From: Streptomyces luteolus
GTDB taxonomy: Bacteria > Actinomycetota > Actinomycetes > Streptomycetales > Streptomycetaceae
DNA: 64,000 bases
Direction: 5' to 3'
Assembly (NCBI RefSeq): GCF_029968015.1
Contig: NZ_JASCIS010000005.1
Location: forward strand, 186,001 to 250,000
Made by a program: the position numbers and the translations under genes. Below, piece by piece: positions 7,617 to 16,257 of the stretch. The number at the start of each line of letters is the position of its first letter. The stretch's first letter is position 1. The notes under the pieces are model-generated. The model did no database searches and had not been told where the DNA came from. It was given only the letters and a program-made list of their open reading frames with translations.

Positions 7617-8825
7617 ATGGACCTGCTGAACACGCTGGTGGACAAGGGGCTCAGGCGCGAACTGCCGACCCGTGAAGAGGCGCTCGCCGTACTGGCGACT
7701 TCCGACGACGAACTCCTGGACGTGGTGGCCGCGGCGGGCCGCGTGCGCCGCCAGTGGTTCGGGCGGCGGGTGAAGCTCAACTATCTGGTCAACCTCAAGT
7801 CCGGCCTGTGCCCCGAGGACTGCTCGTACTGCTCGCAGCGGCTCGGCTCCAAGGCGGACATCCTCAAGTACACCTGGCTGAAGCCCGACCAGGCCTCCGA
7901 GGCGGCGGCCGCGGGCGTCGCGGGCGGCGCGAAGCGGGTCTGTCTGGTGGCGAGCGGCCGCGGGCCCACCGACCGGGACGTGGACCGGGTCTCGAAGACC
8001 ATCGAGGCGATCAAGGAACAGAACGAGGACGTCGAGGTCTGCGCCTGCCTCGGGCTGCTGTCCGAGGGCCAGGCCGACCGGCTGCGGGACGCGGGCGCCG
8101 ACGCGTACAACCACAACCTCAACACCTCCGAGTCGACGTACGGCGAGATCACCACCACGCACACGTACCAGGACCGGGTGGACACCGTGCAGCAGGCGCA
8201 GGCCGCCGGGCTCTCGGCGTGCTCCGGCCTGATCGCGGGCATGGGCGAGAGCGACGAGGACCTGGTCGACGTGGTCTTCTCGCTGCGCGAGTTGGACCCG
8301 GACTCGGTGCCGGTGAACTTCCTGATCCCGTTCGAGGGCACACCGCTCGCCAAGGAGTGGAACCTGACGCCGCAGCGGGCGCTGCGCATCCTGGCGATGG
8401 TGCGGTTCGTCTGCCCGGACGTCGAGGTGCGGCTCGCGGGCGGGCGCGAGGTGCATCTGCGCTCGCTGCAGCCGCTCGCCCTGCACCTGGCCAACTCGAT
8501 CTTCCTGGGCGACTACCTGACCAGTGAGGGCCAGGCGGGCAAGGCCGACCTGGACATGATCGCGGACGCCGGGTTCGAGGTGGAGGGCGCGGACAAGGTG
8601 ACGCTTCCGGAGCACCGGCGAGCGGAGTCGGGTGCGGGTGCGGGCTGCGGTTCGCACGAGAGCGCGGGCGGAGGCTGCGGTTCGCACGCGGACTCGTCCG
8701 GCGGTGGCTGCGGACCGTGCGGTTCCGGTCCGGTGGAGGAGCCGGCCGCCGCCGACGAGGCGCGTACGGATCTGGTCGCGGTGCGCCGCCGCGGTGCGGG
8801 CACGGATCTGGCTCCCAATGCCTGA
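7617..8825 (+). CDS. bioB: Biotin synthase with Cys/His-rich C-terminal tail
   Basis: This 402-residue radical-SAM enzyme inserts sulfur into dethiobiotin. The SAM-cluster cysteines are C65-x3-C69-x2-C72 in [11 protein letters not shown]. Cys residues that should ligate the [2Fe-2S] cluster appear in [17 protein letters not shown] and [10 protein letters not shown], with the Arg in EVRLAGGRE. The core is of normal length. The extra tail carries C344GSH, C354GSH and C365GPC, which could bind metal or an iron-sulfur cluster. The ATG at 7617 follows GAGGA. The stop overlaps the bioA start by 8 nt, implying translational coupling. Confidence 0.96.
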   Translation: MDLLNTLVDKGLRRELPTREEALAVLATSDDELLDVVAAAGRVRRQWFGRRVKLNYLVNLKSGLCPEDCSYCSQRLGSKADILKYTWLKPDQASEAAAAGVAGGAKRVCLVASGRGPTDRDVDRVSKTIEAIKEQNEDVEVCACLGLLSEGQADRLRDAGADAYNHNLNTSESTYGEITTTHTYQDRVDTVQQAQAAGLSACSGLIAGMGESDEDLVDVVFSLRELDPDSVPVNFLIPFEGTPLAKEWNLTPQRALRILAMVRFVCPDVEVRLAGGREVHLRSLQPLALHLANSIFLGDYLTSEGQAGKADLDMIADAGFEVEGADKVTLPEHRRAESGAGAGCGSHESAGGGCGSHADSSGGGCGPCGSGPVEEPAAADEARTDLVAVRRRGAGTDLAPNA

Positions 8826-10125
8826 GCCTGTCCCCACCCCGCACGCATCCGCGTACGCACAGCAAGAACTGCTCGACCTCGACCGCCGCCACGTCTGGCA
8901 CCCGTACGGTCCGATGCCCGGCCGGCAGGAGCCGCTGGTAGTCGAGTCCGCGTCCGGGGTAAGACTCCGACTCGCGGACGGCGGCGGCGAGTTGGTGGAC
9001 GGCATGTCGTCCTGGTGGTCGGCCATCCACGGCTACAACCACCCGGTGCTCAACGACGCCGCGCGCTCCCAGCTGGAGCGGATGAGCCATGTGATGTTCG
9101 GCGGGCTCACGCACGAGCCCGCCGTACGGCTCGCGAAGCACCTTGTCGACATGTCGCCCGAGGGGCTCGAACATGTCTTCCTGGCCGACTCGGGCTCCGT
9201 GTCGGTCGAGGTGGCCGTCAAGATGTGCCTGCAGTACTGGCGCTCGCTCGGCCGTCCCGAGAAGCACAAGCTCCTGACCTGGCGCGGCGGTTACCACGGG
9301 GACACCTGGCAGCCGATGTCGGTGTGCGACCCCGAGGGCGGCATGCACGAGCTGTGGTCGGGCGCGCTCCCCCGGCAGATCTTCGCCGACCCGCCGCCCG
9401 CCGCGTACGAGGAGTCGTACGCGGAGCACCTGCGGGAGACGATCGCCGCGCACGCGCACGAGGTGGCCGCGGTGATCGTGGAGCCGGTCGTGCAGGGCGC
9501 GGGCGGGATGCGCTTCCACGCCCCCGCGTATCTGCGGGTCCTGCGCGAGGCCTGCGACGCGCACGGCGTGCTGCTCGTCTTCGACGAGATCGCCACCGGC
9601 TTCGGGCGTACGGGGACGCTGTTCGCCGCCGACCACGCGGCCGTGACGCCCGACGTGATGTGCGTCGGCAAGGCGCTGACCGGCGGCTATCTGACGCTCG
9701 CGGCCACGCTGTGCACGGCGCGGGTCGCGGACGGGATCTCGCGCGGCGAGGTGCCGGTGCTCGCGCACGGGCCGACGTTCATGGGCAACCCGCTCGCCGC
9801 CGCCGTGGCCTGCGCGTCCATCGAGCTGCTGCTCGCGCAGGACTGGCGGACCGAGGTCAAGCGGATCGAGTCCGGACTGGCGGACGGCCTCGGCGCGTTG
9901 GCGGACGCGCCGGGTGTACGGGACGTACGGGTGCTCGGCGCGATCGGTGTCGTGCAGCTGGACCATGAGGTGGACATGGCCGCGGCGACCCGGGCGGCGG
10001 TCGACGAGGGCGTGTGGCTGCGGCCGTTCCGCGACCTCGTCTACACGATGCCGCCGTTCATCACCGGCGATGCGGACCTGGCCCGGATCTGCCGGGCGGT
10101 CGGTGCTGTGGCGAGGGCGGCGTGA
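8818..10125 (+). CDS. bioA: Adenosylmethionine-8-amino-7-oxononanoate aminotransferase
   Basis: This 435-residue class-III aminotransferase converts KAPA to DAPA using SAM as amino donor. Signatures include the N-terminal HVWHPYGPM, the [11 protein letters not shown] motif, the GGYHGDTW loop, [15 protein letters not shown] with the PLP-binding Asp, and the Schiff-base Lys in [14 protein letters not shown]. The ATG at 8818 lies inside the last codons of bioB. The frame runs open further upstream through the Cys-rich tail of bioB, but that is a shadow. It is the second gene of bioB-bioA-bioD. Confidence 0.95.
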   Translation: MPEPVPTPHASAYAQQELLDLDRRHVWHPYGPMPGRQEPLVVESASGVRLRLADGGGELVDGMSSWWSAIHGYNHPVLNDAARSQLERMSHVMFGGLTHEPAVRLAKHLVDMSPEGLEHVFLADSGSVSVEVAVKMCLQYWRSLGRPEKHKLLTWRGGYHGDTWQPMSVCDPEGGMHELWSGALPRQIFADPPPAAYEESYAEHLRETIAAHAHEVAAVIVEPVVQGAGGMRFHAPAYLRVLREACDAHGVLLVFDEIATGFGRTGTLFAADHAAVTPDVMCVGKALTGGYLTLAATLCTARVADGISRGEVPVLAHGPTFMGNPLAAAVACASIELLLAQDWRTEVKRIESGLADGLGALADAPGVRDVRVLGAIGVVQLDHEVDMAAATRAAVDEGVWLRPFRDLVYTMPPFITGDADLARICRAVGAVARAA

Positions 10126-10144
10126 GCCGGATTGGGTGCGTGAG

Positions 10145-10825
10145 ATGACGATTCTGCTGGTCAGCGGCACGGGTACGGAGATCGGCAAGACGGTGACGAC
10201 GGCCGCGCTCGCCGCCGCCGCGCTCGCCGAAGGGCGTTCGGTCGCCGTGCTCAAGCCCGCGCAGACGGGTGTGGCGCCGGACGAGCGGGGCGACGCGGAC
10301 GAGGTGGCGCGGCTGGCGGGCCCGGTGACGACGCTCGAACTCGCCCGCTACCCGGAGCCGTTGGCCCCCGACACGGCCGCGCGCCGCGCGGGGCTCCCTC
10401 CGGTACGGCCGTACGAGGTCGCCGACGCGGCGCGGAAGCTGGCCACCGAGCACGACCTGGTCCTCGTCGAGGGCGCGGGCGGCCTGCTCGTACGGTTCGA
10501 CGCCGAGGGCGGCACGCTGGCGGACGCGGCGCGGCTGCTCGGGGCGCCGGTAGTCGTGGTGGCCCCGGCCGGTCTGGGCACGCTGAACGCGACGGCGCTC
10601 ACGGGTGAGGCGTTGCGGGCTCGGGGGGTTGAGCAGGCGGGGGTCGTGGTCGGTAGCTGGCCTGCGTCGCCCGGCCTTGCGGAGCGGTGCAACCTCGACG
10701 ATCTTCCCGTTGCGGCGGGGGCGCCGTTGCTGGGTGTGATCCCGGAGGGCTCCGGGGGCCTCGCTCCTTCGGAGTTTCGTGCGGCGGCGGCGGGGTGGTT
10801 CTTCCCCGCCCCGCCCCTTCCCTGA
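10145..10825 (+). CDS. bioD: Dethiobiotin synthetase
   Basis: This 226-residue P-loop enzyme closes the ureido ring of dethiobiotin from DAPA, CO2 and ATP. The Walker A is GTGTEIGKT (residues 8-16), the substrate lysine lies in VLKPAQTG, and the Mg-binding [11 protein letters not shown] follows. It starts 19 bp after bioA. The ATG at 10145 is chosen, but an in-frame GTG at 10136 is equally usable. The C-terminus ends in a repetitive Pro/Ala run next to a dispersed repeat. With bioF, bioB and bioA it completes the late biotin pathway from pimeloyl-thioester; no bioH/bioC-type gene is in view. Confidence 0.94.
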   Translation: MTILLVSGTGTEIGKTVTTAALAAAALAEGRSVAVLKPAQTGVAPDERGDADEVARLAGPVTTLELARYPEPLAPDTAARRAGLPPVRPYEVADAARKLATEHDLVLVEGAGGLLVRFDAEGGTLADAARLLGAPVVVVAPAGLGTLNATALTGEALRARGVEQAGVVVGSWPASPGLAERCNLDDLPVAAGAPLLGVIPEGSGGLAPSEFRAAAAGWFFPAPPLP

Positions 10826-10885
10826 GGGGCTCAATTTTGAGCCCCTCCGGCGTTTGAGGAGCGGGGTACGGGGCGGAGCCCCGAA
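10826..10885. terminator. Hairpin terminator plus dispersed repeat, copy 2
   Basis: GGGGCTCAATTTTGAGCCCC (10826-10845) is a perfect hairpin starting directly after the bioD stop. It runs into the dispersed repeat core CTCCGGCGTTTGAGGAGCGG and a second GGGGCGGAGCCCC hairpin (about 10869-10882). Together they should stop transcription of the biotin operon. Confidence 0.75.
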
Positions 10886-10957
10886 GCGCCGCAGGCTTAC
10901 GGGAAGGGGCGGGGCGGGGAGAATGCGAAGTGAGCGACCACACCGGGAGGTTCCGCC

Positions 10958-11635
10958 ATGTTGCAGCGCACCCGTCGTGCCCCGAAGCACACCGTTCACC
11001 ACCCCCTCTTCGCCCGGTTCTACGCCTGGCAGAGCACGATCTCCGAGTCCGCCGTCGGACCGCACCGGGACGAACTGCTCGCCGGGCTCTCCGGGCGCGT
11101 GATCGAGATCGGCGCGGGCAACGGGCTGAACTTCGCGCGCTATCCGAGCACCGTCGCCGAGGTCGTCGCGATCGAGCCGGAGAGCGTGCTGCGCCGGCAC
11201 GCGGTCGAGGCGGCGCTGCGGGCCGAGGTTCCGGTGGACGTCGTGCCGGGTGCGGCCGAGGCGCTGCCGGTGAAGAGCGAGGCGTTCGACGCGGCCGTGC
11301 TCTCGCTCGTGCTGTGCAGCGTGCGGGACGTGCCACGGGCGCTCGGCGAGCTGCGCCGGGTGCTGCGGCCCGGCGGTGAGCTGCGGTTCTTCGAGCACGG
11401 GCGGGCGCCCGATGGCCGCGGCATGCAGGCCGTGCAGAGCGGACTCGACCGTACGGTCTGGCCGCGGCTGTTCGGCGGCTGCCACGTCGGCCGCGAGCCG
11501 CTCGGCTCGCTCCGTGAGGCCGGTTTCGAGGTGACCTCGTACCGCCGGTTCCTCATTCCGGAACGGGGGCCGAAGCTGCCCTCGTCGTACTGCGTGCTCG
11601 GCACCGCGCGGCGGCCGGTCGCGGACGGTACGTGA
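10958..11635 (+). CDS. Class I SAM-dependent methyltransferase
   Basis: The 225-residue protein has motif I EIGAGNGLN (around residues 49-57), an acidic residue at the end of the next strand (VVAIEPE), motif II-like FDAAVLSLVLCSV and the post-II VLRPGGELRFFEH. This is the Methyltransf_11 layout. The C-terminal VTSYRRFLIPE resembles lipid or small-molecule methyltransferases of the UbiE type. The substrate is unknown. The ATG at 10958 follows GGGAGG. It stands between the biotin operon terminator and the convergent toxin gene, so it is probably monocistronic. Confidence 0.88.
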   Translation: MLQRTRRAPKHTVHHPLFARFYAWQSTISESAVGPHRDELLAGLSGRVIEIGAGNGLNFARYPSTVAEVVAIEPESVLRRHAVEAALRAEVPVDVVPGAAEALPVKSEAFDAAVLSLVLCSVRDVPRALGELRRVLRPGGELRFFEHGRAPDGRGMQAVQSGLDRTVWPRLFGGCHVGREPLGSLREAGFEVTSYRRFLIPERGPKLPSSYCVLGTARRPVADGT

Positions 11636-11636
11636 C

Positions 11637-12008
11637 TCAGTTGCTCCACTGCCGCAGCTCGGCCGCGATCGTGTGCACGTCGGCCGTGCCGTCCTTGACC
11701 AGACGGGCGAGGTCGCGGACCTGCTCGGGCGAGGTGACGACCTTCTGGCCGTCGGCGACGAGATAGGCGTACGCGACGGCCGAGGCGAACATCGCGTTGG
11801 CCCGCTCCAGGGCGGGGATGTGCAGCAGCTGTTGCAGCAGGGCGGCGGCGCGGGTGTGCGGGTCGTCGTAGACGGGCACGCCGAAGATCTCCGCCTCGTG
11901 CCGGGCGACGGCGGCGACCAGGGAGCCCCAGTCGGCGACCTGCGGGTCGGACGGCGTCTTCTGTTCGGCGATCATCAACAGCCAGGCGAGGTCGATCCGC
12001 AGGCTCAA
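11637..12008 (-). CDS. Fic/Doc-like toxin of a toxin-antitoxin pair
   Basis: The 123-residue protein starts at TTG 12008, whose TTGA overlaps the antitoxin stop. This tight coupling is typical of toxin-antitoxin operons. The sequence resembles actinomycete proteins annotated as Fic-family toxin component: LDLAWLLMIAEQ-like start, ALVAAVARHEAEIFG, and HIPALERANAMFASAVAYAY. The last segment lies where Doc has H-P-F-x-D-G-N-K-R. It keeps His and Asn but lacks the usual Gly and Arg, so AMPylation or phosphorylation activity is doubtful. It ends 2 bp after the convergent methyltransferase gene. Confidence 0.75.
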   Translation of the reverse strand: MSLRIDLAWLLMIAEQKTPSDPQVADWGSLVAAVARHEAEIFGVPVYDDPHTRAAALLQQLLHIPALERANAMFASAVAYAYLVADGQKVVTSPEQVRDLARLVKDGTADVHTIAAELRQWSN

Positions 12009-12253
12009 CGGCTGCCCTCGGTGCGCGCCGGGTTCTGGGGGTCGGTGACCGCGAACTCCTGCGCGAACACCGATTCGTACTGCTTCATGAAGTCCGCCGC
12101 GGCGTCCACGAAGGTCTGGCCGGTCTCGCCGACGTCCTGGCGGACCAGCTCCTCGATATAGCGGTTCACGCTCATGCCGCGGGCCAGGGCGCGTTCGCGG
12201 GCGGCCCTCGCGGTGTCCTCGTCCACGCGTACGTTCAACTGTGTCTTCGCCAC
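12005..12253 (-). CDS. Ribbon-helix-helix (CopG-type) antitoxin
   Basis: The 82-residue protein has an N-terminal RHH domain: the beta-strand TQLNVRVDEDTARAARERAL followed by the second helix GMSVNRYIEELVR. A C-terminal partner-binding segment contains DFMKQYESVFAQEFAV. It should dimerise, bind the palindrome just upstream (12263-12282) and neutralise the downstream toxin. The start is the ATG at 12253. The operon reads leftwards; the gap to the divergent ABC gene is 146 bp. Confidence 0.9.
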   Translation of the reverse strand: MAKTQLNVRVDEDTARAARERALARGMSVNRYIEELVRQDVGETGQTFVDAAADFMKQYESVFAQEFAVTDPQNPARTEGSR

Positions 12254-12262
12254 CCCTCCAAG

Positions 12263-12282
12263 CTAGCGCCGAAACGCTAGCA
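12263..12282. promoter_or_regulatory. RHH antitoxin operator palindrome
   Basis: GCTAGCG-CCGAAA-CGCTAGC (12263-12282) is a perfect 7-bp inverted repeat with a 6-bp spacer, 10 bp upstream of the antitoxin start codon. Its position and small symmetric half-sites fit autorepression by a ribbon-helix-helix dimer pair. Confidence 0.65.
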
Positions 12283-12298
12283 GCGGCAAGGGCGGGCT

Positions 12299-12341
12299 CC
12301 GGCATTCCGGGCATCGCGAGTTCCGGCATTCCGGGCATCGG
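12299..12341. repeat. Direct repeat, 19 bp twice at a 24-bp period
   Basis: TCCGGCATTCCGGGCATCG occurs at 12299-12317 and again at 12323-12341. It lies in the gap between the antitoxin operon and the ABC transporter operon, 60-100 bp before the TTG start of the latter. It may be a tandem regulator site or a replication-slippage duplication. Confidence 0.6.
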
Positions 12342-12399
12342 ACTACCGTGGTCTTTGGCCGGTTCCCCGGCCCCCGCGGTCGACCCCGAGGAGGCGGCC

Positions 12400-13593
12400 T
12401 TGTCCAGATCTGCCGCAGCCGCAGCCGCCGTCCAGGACGCGGAGCCCGGCCCCGTCGCGGCCCGCGCCCGCGGCCTCACCAAGGCGTACGGGACCGGGGA
12501 GACCGCGGTCCTGGCCCTCGACGCCGTCGACGTGGACATCGCGCGCGGCCGGTTCACCGCCGTGATGGGGCCCTCGGGCTCCGGCAAGTCCACGCTGATG
12601 CACTGCCTGGCCGGGCTCGACTCCGTGTCGGCGGGCCGCGTCTGGCTGGGCGGGACGGAGATCACCGGCCTGAAGGAGCGGGAGCTGACCCGGCTGCGGC
12701 GGGACCGGATCGGCTTCATGTTCCAGTCGTTCAATCTGCTGCCGACGCTCACCGCCGCCGAGAACATCACGCTTCCCCTGGACATCGCGGGCCGCCGCCC
12801 GGACCGGGCGTGGGTGGAGCGGGTCGTGGACACGCTCGGCCTGCGGGACCGGCTCGGGCACCGCCCTGCCCAGCTCTCCGGCGGCCAGCAGCAGCGGGTG
12901 GCCTGCGCGCGGGCGCTCGCCTCCCGGCCCGAGCTGATCTTCGCGGACGAGCCGACCGGCAACCTCGACTCGCGTGCCGGGCTCGAAGTGCTCGGCTTTC
13001 TGCGCGAGGCCGTGGACCGGCTCGACCAGACCGTCGTGATGGTCACCCACGACCCGGGCGCGGCCGCCCACTCCGACCTGGTGCTCTTCCTCGGCGACGG
13101 GCGGATCGTGGACACGATGGCCGAGCCGAGCGCCGAAGCCGTACTGGAGCGGATGAAGCGCTTCGACACGCTGCTGCCGGAGACCGACCAGCGCCCAGGG
13201 ACCGTCTTGCCGTCACGCCCAGGGGCCGCCTCGCCGTCAGGCCCAGGGGCCGCCTCGCCGTCACGCCCAGGGCCCGTCTCGCCGTCAGAGGCCGGGCAGC
13301 GGCCAGGCGCCGGATCACCGTCAGAGGCCCGGCAGCAGCCAGACACCGGATCGCCATCTGAGGCCCGGCAGCGGCCAGACGTCGGGGCGCCGTCAGAGAC
13401 CGGCCAGCGGCCAGACACCCGATCACCTTCAGAGGCCCGACAGCGGCCAGACACCGGATCACCATCCGAGACCCGACACCAGCCAGACACCCGATCACCA
13501 TCCGAAACCCGACAGCAACCAGACGCCGGGGTGCCCCCAGGAGCCGGGCCGGGTGGCGGGGCGCAGGCCGGGGCCGGGTTGCGCGAGGGGTGA
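12400..13593 (+). CDS. ABC transporter ATP-binding protein (MacB/LolD type) with repetitive tail
   Basis: The start is TTG 12400, chosen because GAGGAGG lies 5 nt upstream (12388-12394); the longer frame would cross the direct repeat and operator region. The 397-residue protein has Walker A GPSGSGKST, Q-loop FQSFNLLPTLTAAEN, signature LSGGQQQRVACARALAS, Walker B LIFADEPTGNLDSR and the switch His in VTHDPGAA, as in MacB/LolD ATPases. From about residue 264 the normal domain ends and a Pro/Ser/Gln/Arg tail follows, built of 8- then 12-residue repeats such as SPSEARQRPDTG. The FtsX-like permease starts 7 bp after the stop. Confidence 0.92.
   Translation: MSRSAAAAAAVQDAEPGPVAARARGLTKAYGTGETAVLALDAVDVDIARGRFTAVMGPSGSGKSTLMHCLAGLDSVSAGRVWLGGTEITGLKERELTRLRRDRIGFMFQSFNLLPTLTAAENITLPLDIAGRRPDRAWVERVVDTLGLRDRLGHRPAQLSGGQQQRVACARALASRPELIFADEPTGNLDSRAGLEVLGFLREAVDRLDQTVVMVTHDPGAAAHSDLVLFLGDGRIVDTMAEPSAEAVLERMKRFDTLLPETDQRPGTVLPSRPGAASPSGPGAASPSRPGPVSPSEAGQRPGAGSPSEARQQPDTGSPSEARQRPDVGAPSETGQRPDTRSPSEARQRPDTGSPSETRHQPDTRSPSETRQQPDAGVPPGAGPGGGAQAGAGLREG
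13190..13535 (+). repeat. Coding minisatellite in the ABC ATPase tail
   Basis: About three 24-bp units (encoding AASPSRPG-like octapeptides) are followed by about six 36-bp units (encoding SPSEARQRPDTG-like dodecapeptides). All units keep frame. Substitutions between units show it is not brand new. Copy number could vary between strains without breaking the gene. Confidence 0.8.
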
Positions 13594-13600
13594 CGCGGTC

Positions 13601-16165
13601 GTGCTCAAAGCCACCCTGCGCAGCTTCTTCGCCCACAAGGGCCGGCTCGTGCTCTCCGCGCTCGCCGTCGTCCTGTCCGTGGCGTTCGTCGCGGGCAGCC
13701 TGATCTTCTCGGACACGGTGAGCCGTACGTTCGACCGGCTCTTCGCGTCCACGTCGGCGGACGTCACCGTCGGGCCGAAGGAGAGCTTCGGGGAGTCGGT
13801 GCCGTCCGGGACCGTGCCGACGATCCCAGCCCAACTCGCCGAGCGAGTAAGGGCGGTGGACGGAGTCGCGGACGTCCAGGTCGACGCGGCCGTCGAGAAC
13901 GTCACGGTCGTGGACGCCCGCAGAGAGCCCGTGGGGCCAACCACCGGCGCGCCGACCATCGCCACCAACTGGTACGTCAGCGACCGCAGTCCGGTCGAGC
14001 TGACCTCCGGGCACGCGCCGCGCGGACCCGGGCAGGCGCTGCTCGACGCGGACACCGCCGACGAGAAGGGCGTCGCGATCGGTGACACCCTGACCGTGCT
14101 CGCGCCGCCCGGCTCCTTCGACGTACGGGTCGTCGGCATCGCCACCTTCACCACCACCAACCCCGGCGCAGCCCTGGTCTTCCTCGACACCCCGACAGCG
14201 CAGCGCGAACTCCTCGGCGACCCGGACGCGGCGACCGCGCTCTCCGTGACCGCCGGTCCCGGAGTGGACGACGCCACGTTGAAGCAGCGGCTCGGCGCGG
14301 AACTCGGCGGCGGCTACGAGCTGCGGACCGCCGCCGAGCAGGCCGAGTCGTCGGCGGCCCAACTGGGCGGATTCCTCGACGTGATCAAGTACGTGATGCT
14401 CGGCTTCGCCGGTGTCGCCGTGCTCGTCGGGGTGTTCCTGATCGTCAACACCTTCTCGATGCTGATCGCGCAACGCACCCGCGAGCTGGGCCTCCTGCGC
14501 GCCCTCGGGGCCGACCGGGCGCAGGTGCGCCGCTCCGTGCTCGTCGAGGCGCTGCTGCTCGGCGTGGTCGGTTCGACGCTCGGCCTGGCCACCGGCATCG
14601 GACTCGCCTTCGGCCTGATCGAGCTGATGGCGCTCGCGGGGATGAACCTGGACGCCACGGAGATGGTGATCGGCCCGGTGACCCCGGTCGCGGCGTACGT
14701 GGTGGGCGTCGGCGTCACGTTCGTCGCCGCGTATCTGCCGGCCGGGCGGGCCGCCAAGGTCTCCCCGATGGCGGCGCTCGCGGATGCCGAAGTCGCCGGT
14801 GTGGGGCGGCCGTTGACGGTGCGTGCCGTGGTCGGTGCGGTGGTGGCGGTGGCCGGGGCGGCGGCCCTGACCGGCTGTGCGGTGAGCGCGGACACCTCCA
14901 CCTCGGCCTCACTGCTCGGCCTCGGGGTGGTCCTCACCCTGGTCGCGACGGTGGTCGCGGGCCCGCTCCTGGTGCGGCCGGTGATCCGGGTCCTGGGCGG
15001 GGCGTTCCCGGCGCTGTTCGGCTCGGTGGGCCGGATGAGCCAGCGCAACGCGCTGCGCAACCCGCGCCGCACCGGGGCCACCGCGGCGGCGCTGATGGTG
15101 GGGCTCGCGCTGGTGGGCGGGCTCTCGGTGGCGAGCGCGTCGATGACGGCGTCCTTCGACAAGGAGATCGACCGGACCCTGGGCGCCGACTTCATGGTGC
15201 AGTCGGCCAACTTCCGCCCGTTCCCCCGCGAGATCACCGAGCGGGTCCAGGACGTCGACGGCGCGGGTCTCGTCGTACGGCAGCGTTTCGTACCGCTGGC
15301 GCTGTCGCTGCCGGACGGGAAGCGCGTGGAGTCGGCGGCCGCCGCGTACGATCCGGGGCTCGACCGGGTGGCCCGCGTCGAGTACACGGTGAACGGTACG
15401 GCCGAGGCGCTCGCGCCCGGACACATCGGCATGGACCAGGAGTTCGCGGCCGACCACCGGGTGCGGGTCGGCGACACGGTGCCCGTGGAGTTCCCCGGCG
15501 AGCGGAAGGCCGAGCTGATCGTCGGGGCGCTCACCGACCTGGGTGGTCCGAGCACTCCGGGCGCGCAGGGCAACCTCGTCGTCGGCATGGCCACGGCGGA
15601 CCGGTACGTGCCGGGCGGGCAGGACTCGGTGCTGTTCGTGAACGCGGCGGACGGCACGGGCCCGGACACCCTGCGCGCGGCCCTGAACGAGGCGCTCGAT
15701 CCGTATCCGCAGGTGCAGGTGCGGGACCAGGCCGACTACAAGGAGCTGGTGCGCGAGCAGATGGCCGTGCTGCTGTATCTGGTGTACGCGCTGCTCGGCC
15801 TGGCGATCGTGATCGCGGTGCTCGGCGTGGTCAACACCCTGGCCCTGTCGGTCGTGGAGCGCACCCGGGAGATCGGTCTGCTGCGCGCGATCGGGCTCTC
15901 GCGGCGGCAGTTGCGGCGCATGATCCGCCTGGAGTCGGTGGTGATCGCCGTGTTCGGCGCGGTCCTGGGCCTCGGTCTCGGTCTGGTGTGGGGGCTCGCC
16001 GTGCAGCAGGTGCTCGCCCTGGAGGGCATGACGGAGCTGGCGATCCCGTGGGGCACGGTCCTCGCGGTGGTGCTCGGCTCGGTGGTGGTGGGCCTGGCGG
16101 CGGCGCTCGTACCGGCGTTGCGGGCGTCCCGGATGAACGTGCTCGCGGCGATCGCGCACGAGTGA
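13601..16165 (+). CDS. FtsX-like ABC transporter permease
   Basis: The 854-residue protein has two FtsX-like modules. Each has an outside MacB-PCD-type region and membrane helices: helix 1 near residues 20-40, a group near 265-400, a central pair near 430-500 and a terminal group near 725-850. The repeated RTRELGLLRALGADRAQVRR and RTREIGLLRAIGLSRRQLRR segments are the coupling helices that touch the ATPase. The start is GTG 13601. With the preceding ATPase it forms a mechanotransmission-type exporter; the substrate is unknown. Its 3' end is partly duplicated just downstream. Confidence 0.93.
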   Translation: MLKATLRSFFAHKGRLVLSALAVVLSVAFVAGSLIFSDTVSRTFDRLFASTSADVTVGPKESFGESVPSGTVPTIPAQLAERVRAVDGVADVQVDAAVENVTVVDARREPVGPTTGAPTIATNWYVSDRSPVELTSGHAPRGPGQALLDADTADEKGVAIGDTLTVLAPPGSFDVRVVGIATFTTTNPGAALVFLDTPTAQRELLGDPDAATALSVTAGPGVDDATLKQRLGAELGGGYELRTAAEQAESSAAQLGGFLDVIKYVMLGFAGVAVLVGVFLIVNTFSMLIAQRTRELGLLRALGADRAQVRRSVLVEALLLGVVGSTLGLATGIGLAFGLIELMALAGMNLDATEMVIGPVTPVAAYVVGVGVTFVAAYLPAGRAAKVSPMAALADAEVAGVGRPLTVRAVVGAVVAVAGAAALTGCAVSADTSTSASLLGLGVVLTLVATVVAGPLLVRPVIRVLGGAFPALFGSVGRMSQRNALRNPRRTGATAAALMVGLALVGGLSVASASMTASFDKEIDRTLGADFMVQSANFRPFPREITERVQDVDGAGLVVRQRFVPLALSLPDGKRVESAAAAYDPGLDRVARVEYTVNGTAEALAPGHIGMDQEFAADHRVRVGDTVPVEFPGERKAELIVGALTDLGGPSTPGAQGNLVVGMATADRYVPGGQDSVLFVNAADGTGPDTLRAALNEALDPYPQVQVRDQADYKELVREQMAVLLYLVYALLGLAIVIAVLGVVNTLALSVVERTREIGLLRAIGLSRRQLRRMIRLESVVIAVFGAVLGLGLGLVWGLAVQQVLALEGMTELAIPWGTVLAVVLGSVVVGLAAALVPALRASRMNVLAAIAHE

Positions 16166-16208
16166 GCCACGCCCGTGCGGCCGCGGCAATCGCGCACGAG
16201 TGAGCCAC
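16151..16208. repeat. Duplication of the FtsX gene 3' end
   Basis: ATCGCGCACGAGTGAGCCAC at 16151-16170, which covers the last codons and stop, is repeated at 16189-16208, 38 bp later. The second copy is non-coding. It looks like a local slippage duplication. Confidence 0.8.
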
Positions 16209-16257
16209 ACCGTACGACCGGTGGCCGCGGCCCGAACTCTCCTCATCCGTACGGGAG

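Noticed and set aside
12241..12399. Longer N-terminus of the ABC ATPase
   Set aside because: It would cross the RHH operator and a direct repeat; the strong GAGGAGG supports TTG 12400.
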